Positions 10,961-22,888 of a stretch of 64,000 bases of DNA are shown here, piece after piece (within the stretch, counting starts at the first letter, position 1; each line of letters starts with the position of its first letter). This DNA comes from Patiria pectinifera. Lineage: Eukaryota; Echinodermata; Asteroidea; Valvatida; Asterinidae. Under the pieces are notes generated by a model. The model searched no databases, had not been told where the DNA came from, and saw only the letters and a list, made by a program, of their open reading frames with translations. The DNA is taken from the NCBI GenBank assembly GCA_029964075.1, contig CM057147.1:23705513-23769512 (forward strand), in the 5' to 3' direction. The position numbers and the translations under genes are program-made.

Positions 10961-11090
10961 AGCAAGCTTGGTGGTCAAGTGGTTAAGACATCTGCACTAG
11001 GAAGTAGGAGGTTGCAGGTGCAAGTCCCACTTGGTTTAAAACTTGTGAGTTTAAAATTTTAGTTTTTCATTGGGGGGGGGGGGTGTTTGC
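10961..11090 (+). repeat. tRNA-derived SINE-like repeat, unit 2 copy
   Basis: Same repeat as at 165-440: box A-like TGGTCAAGTGG, box B-like GGTGCAAGTCCCA, then a G run. It is preceded by the hairpin-forming G/C-run block at about 10842-10915. Confidence 0.5.
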
Positions 11091-11347
11091 TTTATTCTGT
11101 TTTCCTTTTTTTCAAAAACCTTTGGGAATTTCGCGTGCCTGTGGACTATACTTCAGAAAATTTGATAAAAATGTTTTGTTAATCTAAAATAATTCTTAAG
11201 AAAGATAGGCAACATTTTCTGGAGCTTTAACAAGTTTTTCGGGGCAACTGCACATGTTAGTCGGCTGTGTTTGGAAGCAGTTTGTCAAGGAAGATCACAT
11301 TTCCATTCTGGCCCGTAACCATCTCGTGTCTTTGGTGAGTAGCTCAC

Positions 11348-11497
11348 CTTTGTTGCTTCAGCCAGGGAGACATCTCCCCAATGCTCCGTTGCAGCATCTT
11401 GGATAAATTCCTCAGAAACTCCCTGGTGTTGGTCTGTTTGGTGGATAGCTGGTCCTCATATGGTTGGTTCCACAGTGGAGTCACTGTGTTGTTTGAC
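11348..11497 (-). CDS. TRMT2A: TRMT2A-like exon (linker into methyltransferase domain), copy B
   Basis: 150 bp, open, with a CTGCAG acceptor and a canonical AAAG|GTGAGC donor. It encodes VTPLWNQPYEDQL, LSKMLQRSIGEM and SPWLKQQ. Relative to copy A it carries conservative changes only and keeps a stronger donor. It sits about 1.1 kb upstream of GPCR2 on the opposite strand. Confidence 0.72.
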
Positions 11498-12520
11498 CTG
11501 CAGATTGGAAAAGGATGAAAACATTGCTCTTACTCAGGAGTCTTGAAAAACTTCATAATCGTGAATAGTTCAACTGCTATTAGCCTGTAAGTTCCTGACG
11601 TGGTTCATGTGTGGGATACACTTCATGCATGCAACGGTTTCTCAAAAGTACTGCATGAAATATAAACAAGTAACTTGTTTAATTAAAATTGAGCGCATAG
11701 CCATATTGTCTGTGCCACTGACAGAAATTACTATCTACTGTACAATACCTTCATGGCTTTTAAAGATATACAGTCTTAACTGTTTTCAAGGTTCAATAAA
11801 AAAAAAATTTCAGCAATACAAGACTTACTCGCTTTTGAGACATCAAACAAAGAATCCATTCCATGTTTTTAAATCATGGAACAAATTTTCATCAATTTTA
11901 AAATAAATGTGGCCCACTTATTAGTTAGTTTTCGCACGGTAGACTGTTTCCCAATCCTATCACAATATGGGAATGGGTCAGGAACCAGACCACTCACTCA
12001 CCAGCAGGATCTCATTGTGTGCAAATGCAAGCGAATAAGGTTTTTTTTCAGAGGGTTGCAGAGAAGACCAAAATATCCACACAAAAAAGTAGGAGTTTTT
12101 CTCAAAATAAAACATAAAACGTGAAATAGGCCTATTCATCAGTAAAAAAAAAACCCATGAAATTCTTGATAAGGACAGGCAGCATGGATTTTTAATAATG
12201 AAAGTTGTCTTTTTGTTAAAAACTACATAGGTCTACACGTACAATGTTAAGTTGGTGATTAATTAAAGAAGTTTTGAGTGAATGTTACTTTGCATAATCA
12301 GTAACTTTAACAATGTAAACAGAATTCTGTAGCAAATACACGTCATAAAAACTGAAACAAACTTAATTCTGTGCGTTCATGTCAATTGCCAGAACAAAAC
12401 TGAGTTGTCTACTTTGGTTACAGCTACTGCTGTCATGTGCATTACATTATGTCTAGAAAATAGGGAGAAAATATGAAGAAACTTTCTGTTTCAACTACAC
12501 ATTTCTCATGATCTTATATT
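11498..12520. other. non-coding 5' flank of GPCR2
   Basis: No gene seen. Nearly identical to 31461-32510 upstream of GPCR4. The first 800 bp match units 1 and 3, where the match stops at the receptor-tail fossil breakpoint. Confidence 0.55.
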
Positions 12521-12529
12521 CCCTGTTAG

Positions 12530-12635
12530 TATAAAACTGGAGTGATCTTGAAATAGGGCAGAACACTCCTTGCTGCATCTGAATAAAATGTTGGACATGG
12601 AGATCAATGCTACACTGTACATGAACTATGGGTGA
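12530..12635 (+). promoter_or_regulatory. core promoter and overlapping uORF of GPCR2
   Basis: TATAAAA at 12530-12536, 98 bp before the start codon. The uORF at 12588-12635 encodes the same MLDMEINATLYMNYG peptide as at gene 1 (only a synonymous change) and its stop overlaps the receptor ATG at 12628. Confidence 0.6.
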
Positions 12636-14106
12636 TGGCTACCAAAACAGCTCCACTCCATCAACTGAAGTACAAAAGCATCTTGAGGACTATTACAAGA
12701 GTCGAGACAGAAGTAATCAAATAATATGGTTAAGTGCTGAAATCATTGCACCAATCGGCCTCCTCTTAAACTTTGTCTTTCTCCTCACAGTCATTCGAGT
12801 GAAGTCCATGCGTACAATCATCAACATCTACTTATCCAATCTGGCTGTGGCTGACTCGCTCTACCTTATGACTCACTTTATATGGGCATTGTTTTCACCT
12901 ATACAGTTAAATATCTTTGTTCAGAAAGCCATCCTAAGTGTCCGACACATGCTAGTGGCATCTTCTAATATCTTTGTGGTTATCATAGCAGCTGAGAGAT
13001 TCTCTGCAGTGCGCAATCCTCTGACATTTAAGGGAAAAGCCTCTAAATCTCGAGCAGCAAAGATATCAGCAGAACTCTGGGTGCCAACAATCATTGTTGG
13101 TGTGATTCTGATATTCTTACCAGAGACTCTCAGCTATAAAATCGTGTTTTGGATTCCTTCTATTATCAGCCTTGTCAGTTTAATAGCAACTATTGCTTTG
13201 TACATCTATGTCGTAGTGAAAGTGCGAAATCAATCAGCCCTGTTGCCAAACCGTCCCAAGCGAGCAGGCAAGGTCCTCTGTATGGTTATCATTAATACTG
13301 CTCTTTTCTTCATTTTAAACTCATTGAACACTGCAGCTGCAATTCTTGTCATTGTGGCAAAGAGTTATTCTACAAGTGTGCCTTTGCAGGCTGTTCAACC
13401 TCTAAAGCTTATGCAAAAATCACACACAGTGGTTGTTTGTGCAGAAATCTTGCGTCTTATCAACAGCTCAATCAACTCCTTGGTCTACAATGCCACAAAT
13501 GCGGAGTATCGTACAGCTGTAGTCAAGGCTTTCTCATTCCTGAAACTGTGCTGTCATTGCTGCGCAAGACAGAAACCCAGCCGAACATTGCAGCCAGGGA
13601 AGCAGATTGAGCTTCGTGTGATTCCACAGGCAGAAAATGACCAAGAGCACCATGCTGCCAGGCCAAGCAGCAGCAAGCCACCAAGCCAAGGGCATGCACA
13701 ACAGCACACAAAGAGTCAGCAGTCACTGGACAGCTGTCAAGAACAACGTTCCAGGAAAAGCAGCAGCAAGGCATCCATGCACAGTCAGCACCATGTTCAA
13801 GTGCATGTTGAGGTACACGCAGAACCAGCAGGGACCCCAGCGCTTGCAAGTTCTCATCAGGAACAATGCTCTAGTCTGACTGACTGCAAGCCATCCGTGC
13901 AAGGGGAACAGTGTGTACATCCAGAACCAGCAGAGAGCCAGCAGTCACTTGCAAGTACTCAGGAACAATGTCCTGGGCTGACTGGCACCGAGCCATCAGC
14001 ACAAGGTGAGCAGTATGCACATCCAGAACCAGAAGGGAGTCAATCCTTTGATAGTTGTCAAGAACAATGTTCTCTGGTAACTGATGAGTGCAAGCCATCC
14101 ATGTAA
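12628..14106 (+). CDS. single-exon class A orphan GPCR, array gene 2
   Basis: A 492-residue open frame with the same plan as gene 1: seven membrane segments, ERF instead of DRY, NSLVY instead of NPxxY, no helix-3/ECL2 disulfide cysteines, Cys-rich helix 8 and the repeat tail. It differs from gene 1 mainly in the N-terminus (YYKSRDRSNQI), the first extracellular loop (THFIWALFSPIQLNIFVQ), the second loop (PETLSYKIVFWIP) and the helix 6-7 region. The intracellular loop RVKSMRTIINIYLSNLAVAD is identical even at the nucleotide level. The tail ends TDECKPSM. The AATAAA is at 14291. Its 5' flank is of the 'short' type and its 3' flank matches genes 1, 3, 4 and 6. Confidence 0.9.
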   Translation: MGDGYQNSSTPSTEVQKHLEDYYKSRDRSNQIIWLSAEIIAPIGLLLNFVFLLTVIRVKSMRTIINIYLSNLAVADSLYLMTHFIWALFSPIQLNIFVQKAILSVRHMLVASSNIFVVIIAAERFSAVRNPLTFKGKASKSRAAKISAELWVPTIIVGVILIFLPETLSYKIVFWIPSIISLVSLIATIALYIYVVVKVRNQSALLPNRPKRAGKVLCMVIINTALFFILNSLNTAAAILVIVAKSYSTSVPLQAVQPLKLMQKSHTVVVCAEILRLINSSINSLVYNATNAEYRTAVVKAFSFLKLCCHCCARQKPSRTLQPGKQIELRVIPQAENDQEHHAARPSSSKPPSQGHAQQHTKSQQSLDSCQEQRSRKSSSKASMHSQHHVQVHVEVHAEPAGTPALASSHQEQCSSLTDCKPSVQGEQCVHPEPAESQQSLASTQEQCPGLTGTEPSAQGEQYAHPEPEGSQSFDSCQEQCSLVTDECKPSM

Positions 14107-14290
14107 GGGGAGCACATGTGGTGCTTTTTGAACTGCTCTGGGATGTCCAAACTGTAGAGTCAGTTTTAAGGCCTTTTCATACCTGTACTGTACATTTTCT
14201 TCATTGGAAAGCCAAATAGATTTGACGTCGAGAAAACATTAACAGCATAATATGCTGGAGTTGTAATGTGTTTTACTTTAGTGGATTGGC

Positions 14291-14296
14291 AATAAA
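14291..14296 (+). promoter_or_regulatory. poly(A) signal of GPCR2
   Basis: AATAAA about 185 bp past the stop, at the position conserved with the other genes. Confidence 0.55.
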
Positions 14297-15159
14297 TGTA
14301 CGTACCATGACATCATTAATATGCAGCCTCACAGCAGATTGCAACCAACTATCACTAAAGGGAACAGCTGGAACTCATCCAATGTATGTATGCAAGTGGT
14401 TCAGAAATTTCAAATCGCACACGTTCATTGCTAATTGAATGAGGTGATTTTGTGTGTGTCTAAATGAGCAAATTTGTTTACTGTTTTCGCAGAACAAAAT
14501 ACGTAAACATGTATTGGCACTGGATAACCATGACATTTTTCACTTTAAAAATACTTTTTAAGTGCTGCTTTGAAACAGATCTTGAGGTTTTTATTTTGGG
14601 ACATGCACCCTCTTAATAGGTTTGGAGGATGTTTCAGGCTTCTAAACATTTTTGTAAAAGTGCTAAGTTCCATATTCATGAGCAATGCAGTGATAAGTCA
14701 TGAGCTGGAACTTCAGTGTCACTGCTGTTTGACGACAAAAAGTTACAGAAGTGTTTTGGTCGAGGTTGACTGATTTAGCAAGAATCAGTTGGCACAGGGT
14801 CATAATGCAGAAAGTGCTATGTGTGCATGCACAATGTAATGAATTTTAGGTTCATAAATTGCACAGAAAATCCCAAAAGCTGTACAGTGTAAAAAATACC
14901 TATATTGACATCACAGCAACATAACAAACAATTGTGAGAGATCTTTGTACAGGCCTTGCATAAAGTATGCAGTTGTTTACAATTTTATGATTATTTTCTC
15001 ATGTTTCGCGGAAATTCGTTCCATAGCCCTTTCATTTGGTTAATCTATTTTAAAAGACTCCTGAAAATCCCAACTATGGTTGGCAATATGAACTCTTGAA
15101 AAGTGCAAACTGTATGATTATCATTATCCAGGGTTCCATGTTTAGGGAGGAAAACTCAC

Positions 15160-15321
15160 CGCAAATCCAAAATGTCTTGGGGAGGTTTGGATCTCAATCT
15201 TGAAGATCTCTGAGGTGAAGGCGCTGTTGTGTCAGATAGTGATAAGGGTCCATTATGGCAGCGTGATCAGTCAATGGTACGTCAGAGGTGCTGGTGGAAT
15301 GGTTATCTTGTGGGTCAAGAT
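15160..15321 (-). pseudogene. TRMT2A-like exon opening the RRM, copy b (frame disturbed)
   Basis: Same exon as at 8128-8285, but 162 bp long instead of 158 because of small insertions, so the frame is not kept. The GTGAGT-type donor remains. The whole surrounding stretch has many small indels against the other copies, so low-quality consensus sequence is a fair alternative to real decay. Confidence 0.6.
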
Positions 15322-17586
15322 CTGAGTGCATTGAAAATGAACATGATTGAAAGACCAACTCCAATCAGAGAAGAAAATAGATTGAAATTGCTATTTTTAA
15401 GCATAAAGTATATGTTTAAGTCTAATATGAGCTTTCAAGTGAGATGTCTATGGCTACATTGGTTCTAGGTCTTCACCCATTTACAATTACATGGGAACGA
15501 TCTGACAATAGCTGTGAGCCATAGCTCTAGAGCCCGTTTCAGAGCGGCCAGCCTAAGTAACAGACAAAACAAGTTGCTGGTTATGCATTCAGAGCATCTG
15601 ATTCAATTCCAATCTTTGTGCATACATGTAGCACAACATGGAAATATTTTCCAAGACCAGCAAATAAAAGAGTGCAGAATTTTCTTTCGAACTTTCTTGA
15701 AAATGTTTTAGTGAGGAGAAACCTATTGTATAGATGGTGATTTCTTATCAACAGAGCACAGACATACAATGTACAATATGAGACCATTGTAAGTTTTAGA
15801 TTTAAGTACCTGGTGTATCAAAGGTAGATTTCCACAGCAATGAGCTGAACAAAATGTAGTTGATAGTTAAAGTCAGCAATTTGCATTCCACTTCTGTCTA
15901 TAGAGCGTGCAAGTTTATCTCTAAAACTCATTGTACATGTGAACATGAATACGGTGCACATCTGGAGCATGGCACCATGTGTTATACGTAAAGCTACTGG
16001 GCGTGTGTAACATCCTATTTGTGTCCTGACTAGGTTTATCCAGTCAACATGGGCAATTAATGTGTTCTGGAAAAAACAAGAAATACATTACAATTTACAA
16101 CAGATTAAGAATACTACAAATTGATGACTAAGATAAAAAGAAAAATGTTGATCTCAAGTTTCGCTCAATCGATCCCGCAGGATAACAAGTGGAGTGAAAT
16201 ACAAACATGGAAGTCTGTAAGGCTAGACAATAGTCAGTGTTTGGTGCCAAGATGTTCACATGAAAAGTGAATGTGAACTGGCTTGAGACTTGCATGCTCT
16301 ATAATTGTACATAATCTGTGTAGCACCACTAAGTCTGTTGTATTACATTTATGAGCTCCATGTCTGTATGATGTTTAAATGCTGAAAGCAATATTTTACA
16401 TTTCTTTAGATGGACTCATGGGTAGATACTAATTTGGATAATTGAAAATCAATGCTATAAAATATGAATATTCTTTGTAGTTGTTAGCATCAGACAAGAT
16501 TGTATATACACAGTATCTTAATTTGACAGTATCCAAGGAATTGCTGCTTCTCACATGTTCATTAAAGCTGCTATTTCCGTGTGCTAACACTTCCTTAAAC
16601 ACAAATAATACAGCAATGTAACACTATCACCAAATCAGGTGTTAGAGCTCTTTATGTCCTTCTACTGATACCTAGTAATATTTGATTCTTTTTTGTTTTG
16701 ATGGCCGGGCAGCAGGATGCAAACCATGTTTCTAAAAGTCACATCCTTTATAGGACAAACAAATTTGCTTGTAAAGCAAGATCGAAGTGATAAATTAAAA
16801 TGTGCATGTACACTAGCAACATTTAATTAAGCAGTGATTTTTCCTTCTCAATTTTGTAACCTCAATCTTGGTTGTAATTGTTGTAAAATCCTTATTGAGT
16901 AAAAGAGCTTGCTGGTCAATGTTGAAAGTACACAAATATATACCCTCGAATATTCATGCCACAAAAGTAAGCCAACATTGGCTAGGAAAGGGGATGACAA
17001 GTATGGTTAAAAGTCTTTGTGGTTTGTTTCTTTCTTACAATAATTAAATCCTGACAGATAGATTTAGACAATGCATAATATGTACATCTGTCTAATCTTT
17101 CTGTGTGCTACGTTCTGATTGGTTGGTAAGTTGGATCAAGTCCTTCAGGCACAAATCAGCTACTTCCACATCAGGCCACTCTACTCGAACAGCCCATCCA
17201 ATCAAACATGAAAGCTTGATCTAGGTCTTTGTACGGGGTGCTGAAACTTCTAAGTGGAAATACGCATACGTAACTGCAGTTACTCAAGCCAGAAACAAAC
17301 AGTGTTATCTGTCAATGAGTAAATAATAAGATATGAAACTGAAAATGTTTGGTAACACATTCTATCCAGGGCTGAAGTTTCATGAAGACCTGATCTTAAA
17401 TGACAAGAAATTAGGGAATAACTAAGAAAACTCCTGAAACTTTCTGTTTATGGTGTTCATAATAGGCACATCACATGAACATCTCACATGTGTACACACT
17501 TCATGTCCATTCTAGGCAATGTGTACCCTTGCCTAGAGCACCAAATATTAGAAAAGGAAGTTTCTAGCTGATCTTTAAAAAAAAAA
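15322..17586. other. non-coding spacer up to the assembly gap
   Basis: Paralogous to 8286-10480, with frequent 1-5 base indels. No gene seen. The last 800 bases (from about 16772) correspond to the first 780 bases after the gap (18087-18865), related but not identical. Confidence 0.55.
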
Positions 17587-18086
17587 NNNNNNNNNNNNNN
17601 NNNNNNNNNNNNNNNNNNNNNNNNNNNNNNNNNNNNNNNNNNNNNNNNNNNNNNNNNNNNNNNNNNNNNNNNNNNNNNNNNNNNNNNNNNNNNNNNNNNN
17701 NNNNNNNNNNNNNNNNNNNNNNNNNNNNNNNNNNNNNNNNNNNNNNNNNNNNNNNNNNNNNNNNNNNNNNNNNNNNNNNNNNNNNNNNNNNNNNNNNNNN
17801 NNNNNNNNNNNNNNNNNNNNNNNNNNNNNNNNNNNNNNNNNNNNNNNNNNNNNNNNNNNNNNNNNNNNNNNNNNNNNNNNNNNNNNNNNNNNNNNNNNNN
17901 NNNNNNNNNNNNNNNNNNNNNNNNNNNNNNNNNNNNNNNNNNNNNNNNNNNNNNNNNNNNNNNNNNNNNNNNNNNNNNNNNNNNNNNNNNNNNNNNNNNN
18001 NNNNNNNNNNNNNNNNNNNNNNNNNNNNNNNNNNNNNNNNNNNNNNNNNNNNNNNNNNNNNNNNNNNNNNNNNNNNNNNNNNNNNN
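17587..18086. other. assembly gap, exactly 500 N
   Basis: A run of 500 N. The round length suggests a placeholder and not a measured gap. Both flanks derive from the same paralogous spacer, so the contig order or true distance here is uncertain. Confidence 0.95.
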
Positions 18087-19221
18087 GTAAAGCAAGATCA
18101 GTGATAAATTAAATATGCATGTACACTAGCAGCAATTAATTAAGCAGTGATTTTCTCAAGTTTGTAACCTCAATCTTGGTTTTGTTTGTTGCAAAATCCC
18201 TATTGAGATAAAAAGAGCTTGCTGGTCAATGTTGAAAGTACAAATATATACCCTCAATATTCATACCACAAAAAGTAAGCCAACATATTGGTTAGGAAGG
18301 GATGACAAGGGTTAAAGTCTTTTTGGCAACTTGTTTCTTTCTTTTCGATAATTAATCCTGACAGATAGATTAGACAATGCATAATATGTACATCTGTCAA
18401 TCTTTCTGTGTGCTGCATTCTGATTGGTGAGTAACTAATCAAGTCCTTATGCGTCTCATCTACTTATAGGCCCATGCCCCTCGACAACCGATCAATCAAA
18501 CATGAAAGCTGATCTAGGTCTTTTCCAAAAAGGAAACTTAAGTGGAAATCGTACATGTACCTTCGTAAGCACCAAGCTGGGAAACCAACAGTGTTATCTT
18601 TCAATGAAAATAATAAGACATGAAACTGAAATGTTTGCACAATTTATCCAGGGCAAAAGTTTCATGAGAACCTGATCTTAAATGACAAGAAATTAGGGGA
18701 ATAACTAAGAAAATTCCTGAAACTTTCTGTTGTGGTGTTCATAACAGGCACATCACACGCACATCTCCACATGTGTACACACTTCATGTCCATTCTCACA
18801 GGCAATGTGCACTTTTTGCCTAGAGCACCAGCTACCAGAGGCTAGGTTGCTCTAGCTGATCTTTAAAAAAGACAAAACAGAAAAATACTTTATGATTTCC
18901 ATTGAAAGAGTGCCCCCTAGATTGCTCTTTGCTTCTCTCAGAACTACTTCAACGTCATGTTCACAGAATTTAATAAGTCAGCATTTTTGTCAGCACGTGA
19001 CAGTCCACATTTGCAAATCCCTCCCCCTCCCCACGTGCCTCTGGTCAAAACACGCAAGGAGGCAGAATAATCCCCACCTGGGACATGCCGTGATTTTGGA
19101 TTCTAGGTGCTCTGTGGCAGAAAGGGTGCAATCGAGACAATTTCTGACCATTTATGTTTCTGAGCAAAAAGATCATAATTTAAACATCATTTACGAGTTT
19201 GGAGTAATTGAATCCAGCTAT
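18087..19221. other. non-coding spacer after the gap
   Basis: Paralogous to 29660-30770 and 36650-37760, the ends of units 3 and 4, and to the end of unit 1. No gene seen. Confidence 0.55.
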
Positions 19222-19229
19222 TCTGAGCT

Positions 19230-20157
19230 CAGGGCTCGGTTACCCGGGTGAAACGCATGCACCAGTGCATGCTTAGATTTTTACTTGTGCCGTGGCTTTT
19301 ACTGAGCATACACAGCGTGCATGTAGCTTTTAGCCACCAAAATACTCATTTCATGCATATATTTACAAATGAGTGATAATAAGAATATTTATTGAATACT
19401 TGACCAGATAGTGTACAACGTGTTATTTCTTTTATAAATCCATAAAATATTCCTCGCACCATGCTCGCTGATCGCAGCAGATTCAGGAGTCTGAGGTAAA
19501 ATCTCGGCTTGTCGTCCTGCCACCTCCTCCGATCATGCATGTGATTTACCCGTGATACATGCTACGAGGAGAATTTGGTATCGCACTGACCGCTCGGGCA
19601 TTCCCTTATGTCCGGATCGCAAGATGTGATTCCAAATTATCGACTGCGTTTATCAGGTGAATACTCGTTATTGGCCAATCGGACATAGCCTAGCTATCAT
19701 ATGCGCCACATGGAAGCAGACGGGTTTTGCACGCAATTACTGGTGTCACTTTTCAGGTTAAAACCCGATTTCCCCACGTTCGTATGGGTCTTCATTGGCG
19801 GCAAATTTCGTCAAAATGACACATTCTGAATGCGCGGGAAGGCAAATTTAGATTTCTATGTGAGTACTCAACATATGTACGAAGTATGTATGGCGGATCC
19901 AATTTTGCCATGTTCAAAAATGCCACAAAGCGTGGCGTTATTATACAATCCGTTAACGCAGATTTAGGCTTGAGCATGATCGAGTAAAAAAGTACTGTAC
20001 CGTCTGTAGAAAGGTTCGATAAATCAAGAGAAAGAATGCCCTCAGAGAAGCAGACGGGTGTAAGTCAATTATGGTGCATGTGGGTTTCTTGGTGCATGTA
20101 GGTTTTTGGGTCTACATGCACCAGTGCATCTCAGTTTTCTTTGTAAATCAGGCCCTG
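19230..20157. mobile_element. complete non-autonomous hAT-type element (928 bp)
   Basis: The element is flanked by a perfect 8-bp target duplication TCTGAGCT (19222-19229 and 20158-20165). The left end begins CAGGGCTCGG; the right end is the complement of CAGGGCCTGATTTAC. Subterminal GCATGCACCAGTGCATGC-type palindromes occur at both ends. There is no transposase-like ORF, so it would move only with enzyme supplied elsewhere. Units 2, 4 and 5 have a single uninterrupted TCTGAGCT at the same place (10803, 30767, 37761), which are empty paralogous sites. Confidence 0.85.
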
Positions 20158-20297
20158 TCTGAGCTATAGAATCATATGTAGGCTACAAAAGTGGGAAGGG
20201 GGCAAACGATGTGATATCCCCACTTTAAAGGTGGGATTTGTCCCCACCCTCCCCCTTCCTAGGCCCGATTGTGAGATTGGAACCAGCCAATAGCCCT

Positions 20298-20420
20298 AGC
20301 AAGCTTGGTGGTCAAGTGGACTGAACATCTGCACTAGGAAGCAGAAGGTTCCAGTGCAAGTCCCACCTGGGTAACTTATGAGTTAAAAATTTTATTTTTT
20401 TTCATTTGGGGGGGGAGGGT
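20298..20420 (+). repeat. tRNA-derived SINE-like repeat, unit 3 copy
   Basis: Same repeat as at 165-440, with box A-like TGGTCAAGTGG and box B-like GTGCAAGTCCCA. Small indels relative to unit 1. Confidence 0.5.
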
Positions 20421-20678
20421 TTGCTATTCTATGTTTCTTTTTCAAAAACCTTTGGGAATTTTGCGTGCGTGTGGACTTTACTTCCGAGAAAATTTGATAA
20501 TTTTTTGTTAATCCCTAAAAATATTTCTTAAGAAAGATAGGGCAACAGTTTCTGGAGCTTTAACAAGTTTTCAGTTGCAACTGCACATGTAAGTCCATTG
20601 TGTCTGGAAGCAGTTGTCCAAGGAAGATGACATTTCCATTCTGGCTAACCATCCCGATGTCTTTGGTGAGTAGCTCAC

Positions 20679-20828
20679 TTTTGTTGCTTCAGCCAGGGAG
20701 ACATCTCTCCAATGTTCCGTTGCAGCATCTGGGATAAATTCCTCAGAAACTCCCTGGTGTTGGTCTGTTTGGTGGATAGCTGGTCCTCATACGGCTGGTT
20801 CCACAGTGGAGTCACTGTGTTGTTTAAC
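20679..20828 (-). CDS. TRMT2A: TRMT2A-like exon (linker into methyltransferase domain), copy C
   Basis: 150 bp and predicted to give the same peptide as copy A (VTPLWNQPYEDQL ... MSPWLKQQ), including the same A as last exon base before GTGAGC. Units 1 and 3 therefore share this donor change and descend from one duplicated block. The reading frame is intact although surrounding DNA has small indels. Confidence 0.7.
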
Positions 20829-21606
20829 CTGCAGATTGGGAAAGGAAGTGAAAACTGCACTTAATGAGCGTCTTGAAAAATGTCATGATCGTTGATACAT
20901 GTAGTTCAACTGCTATTAGCCTGTAAGTTCCTGACGTGTTTCATGTGTGGGACACACTTCGTGCATGCAACGGTTTCTCCTGCATGAAATATACACAAGT
21001 AATTATTTCAATTGAATTGAGCGCAAAGCCATATTGTCTGTGCCACTGACAAAAATTACTATCTACTGTACAATACCTTCATGGCTTTTAAAGATATACA
21101 GTCTTAACTGTTTTCAAGGTTCAATAAAGAACATAGATTCATTGTTTAACTGTTATTTTTCCAGCAATACAAGAGTTATTTGCCTTTGAGACATCAAACA
21201 AAGAATCCATTCCATGTTTTTAAATCATGGAACAAATTTTCATCAATTTTAAATTAAATGTGGCCCACTTATTATTTAGTTTTCGCATGGTAGACTGTTT
21301 CTCAATCCTATCACAATATGGGAATGGGCCAGGAACCAGACCACTCACCGGCAGGATCTCATTGTGTGCAAATAAAGGGGTATTTTCAGAAGACCAAAAT
21401 ATCCCAAAAAAGTTAGAGGTTTTTCTCAAAATAAAACATAAAAGGAGAAAAAGTAACCCATACAAAGAAAAAACAACATGAAATCCTTGAAGACGACAGG
21501 CAGCATGGATTTTTAATAGCGAAAGTTGTCTTTTTGTTAACATCTACGTAGGTCTACATGTACAATGTTATGTTTGTGATTAATTTAAGCAGTTTTGAGT
21601 GAATGT
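20829..21606. other. non-coding block between TRMT2A-like exon C and the GPCR-tail fossil
   Basis: Paralogous to 850-1632. No gene seen. Confidence 0.5.
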
Positions 21607-22090
21607 TACAATGCTCTAGTCTGACTGACTGCAAACCATCCATGCATGGGGAACAGTGTGTACATCCAGAAGAACCAGCTGAGGAACCCAGCAGTCACTT
21701 GCAAGTACTCAGGAACAATGTCCTGGGCTGTTTGGCACCCGACCATCAGCACAGGGCAGCAGTACGCACATCCAGAACCAGAAGAGAGTCACTTGTTTTG
21801 AAAGTTGTCAAGAGCATTGTTCTCTGGTAACTGATGAGTTCAAGCCATCCATGTAAGGGGAGCAGTGGGCAGAGTCAGCAGATAGTCAAAATTCACTTGC
21901 AAGTAACTCTGAGATTAATGTTCTAGGCACAACAGCAGTGTGCCATAGGAGCAGTAATGTTGCATCAGAGAACCAGCAGGAGTCAATCACTCAAAAACTG
22001 CATTAAGAACAATGTTCCCAGGGTGACTGACTCCTTCCCATCCCTGAAAGGAAGAACAGTCTCAGTGCTGCCCAGCGTTTGCACTTGCAA
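21607..22090 (+). pseudogene. fossil of a GPCR C-terminal tail, unit 3 copy
   Basis: Same deletion-derived fossil as at 1633-2109, joined to the 5' flank at the same point. It shows extra small indels. It is interrupted by an insertion from 22091 to about 22888, after which decayed tail repeat continues to about 23200. Confidence 0.65.
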
Positions 22091-22888
22091 CAGCTACAAA
22101 CAGTTTGTACACGTGAGTCGCAACATGAACAGCAGTATTAAACTTCATTAAGTCAGTTATTGATTACGTGAAGTGCATGTGGAGCAGTTTTTGTGGCAGC
22201 AATTGCGTTTATCCCTTGCATGTGTGTATACGCCGTGTGTGTCAATGCAAGTCTACCATCACTTGATCGCACAGGCGCGCAGCATGCGTTGAGTTGTTAC
22301 TTTGTAACAACACAGTGGTGGAGTGTAGCAAAATGATGTTTGCCGTATTTTATGGCGGCCAAAGGACTGTTGAGTAGACAAATTTGTTTGGTCCTTGAGT
22401 ACGGGGTATTAGTTTTACCAACTGCATTGAATGACAGATCAAAATGAAGCCTACAAAATCACTCTGTACAGTGCCAAGTGTGCATTTATTACTTGAAGTA
22501 ACCGTTGGGGCGTCATGAATCCGAGAACTTTCAGCGCAGTGCGCACACTGCGGTAGCCTGCCAGTCACGCTGTCAATTACGAGTGCAAATCTCCGTTGCT
22601 CATTCTGCTGTTAGTCAAAATGTGTGTGTTGTCACATGTAGGGAATGTAACAGAGTACGGATGTTTAGTTGTTCATTTTGTAAAACTTTTCCTCCAGAAT
22701 GTTTAAGTAATATATCTTCTAATTTAAACTCGGTGTGCATTAATCTGAAAGTCTTGGAAACAGCCATGAGGCCGTCTTTTTCTTTCCTTTGTGTAGAATC
22801 GCTATGGGTAGAGCGCGTCGTGTTCATGCCGCTACAAGTTTTACACGCGTGGTCGTCTACGGAAGATGCGACTGAACTGTTTGTAATG
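22091..22888. mobile_element. insertion with short terminal inverted repeats, unit 3 copy
   Basis: Paralogue of 2110-2900, inserted at the same base of the receptor-tail fossil, with ACAAACAGTT-type inverted ends. Its presence in units 1 and 3 but not in unit 5 shows that it predates the duplication linking units 1 and 3. Confidence 0.55.

Noticed and set aside
17484-18095. 203-codon ORF across 17484-18095
   Set aside because: Most of it is the run of N; it is an artefact of translating a gap.
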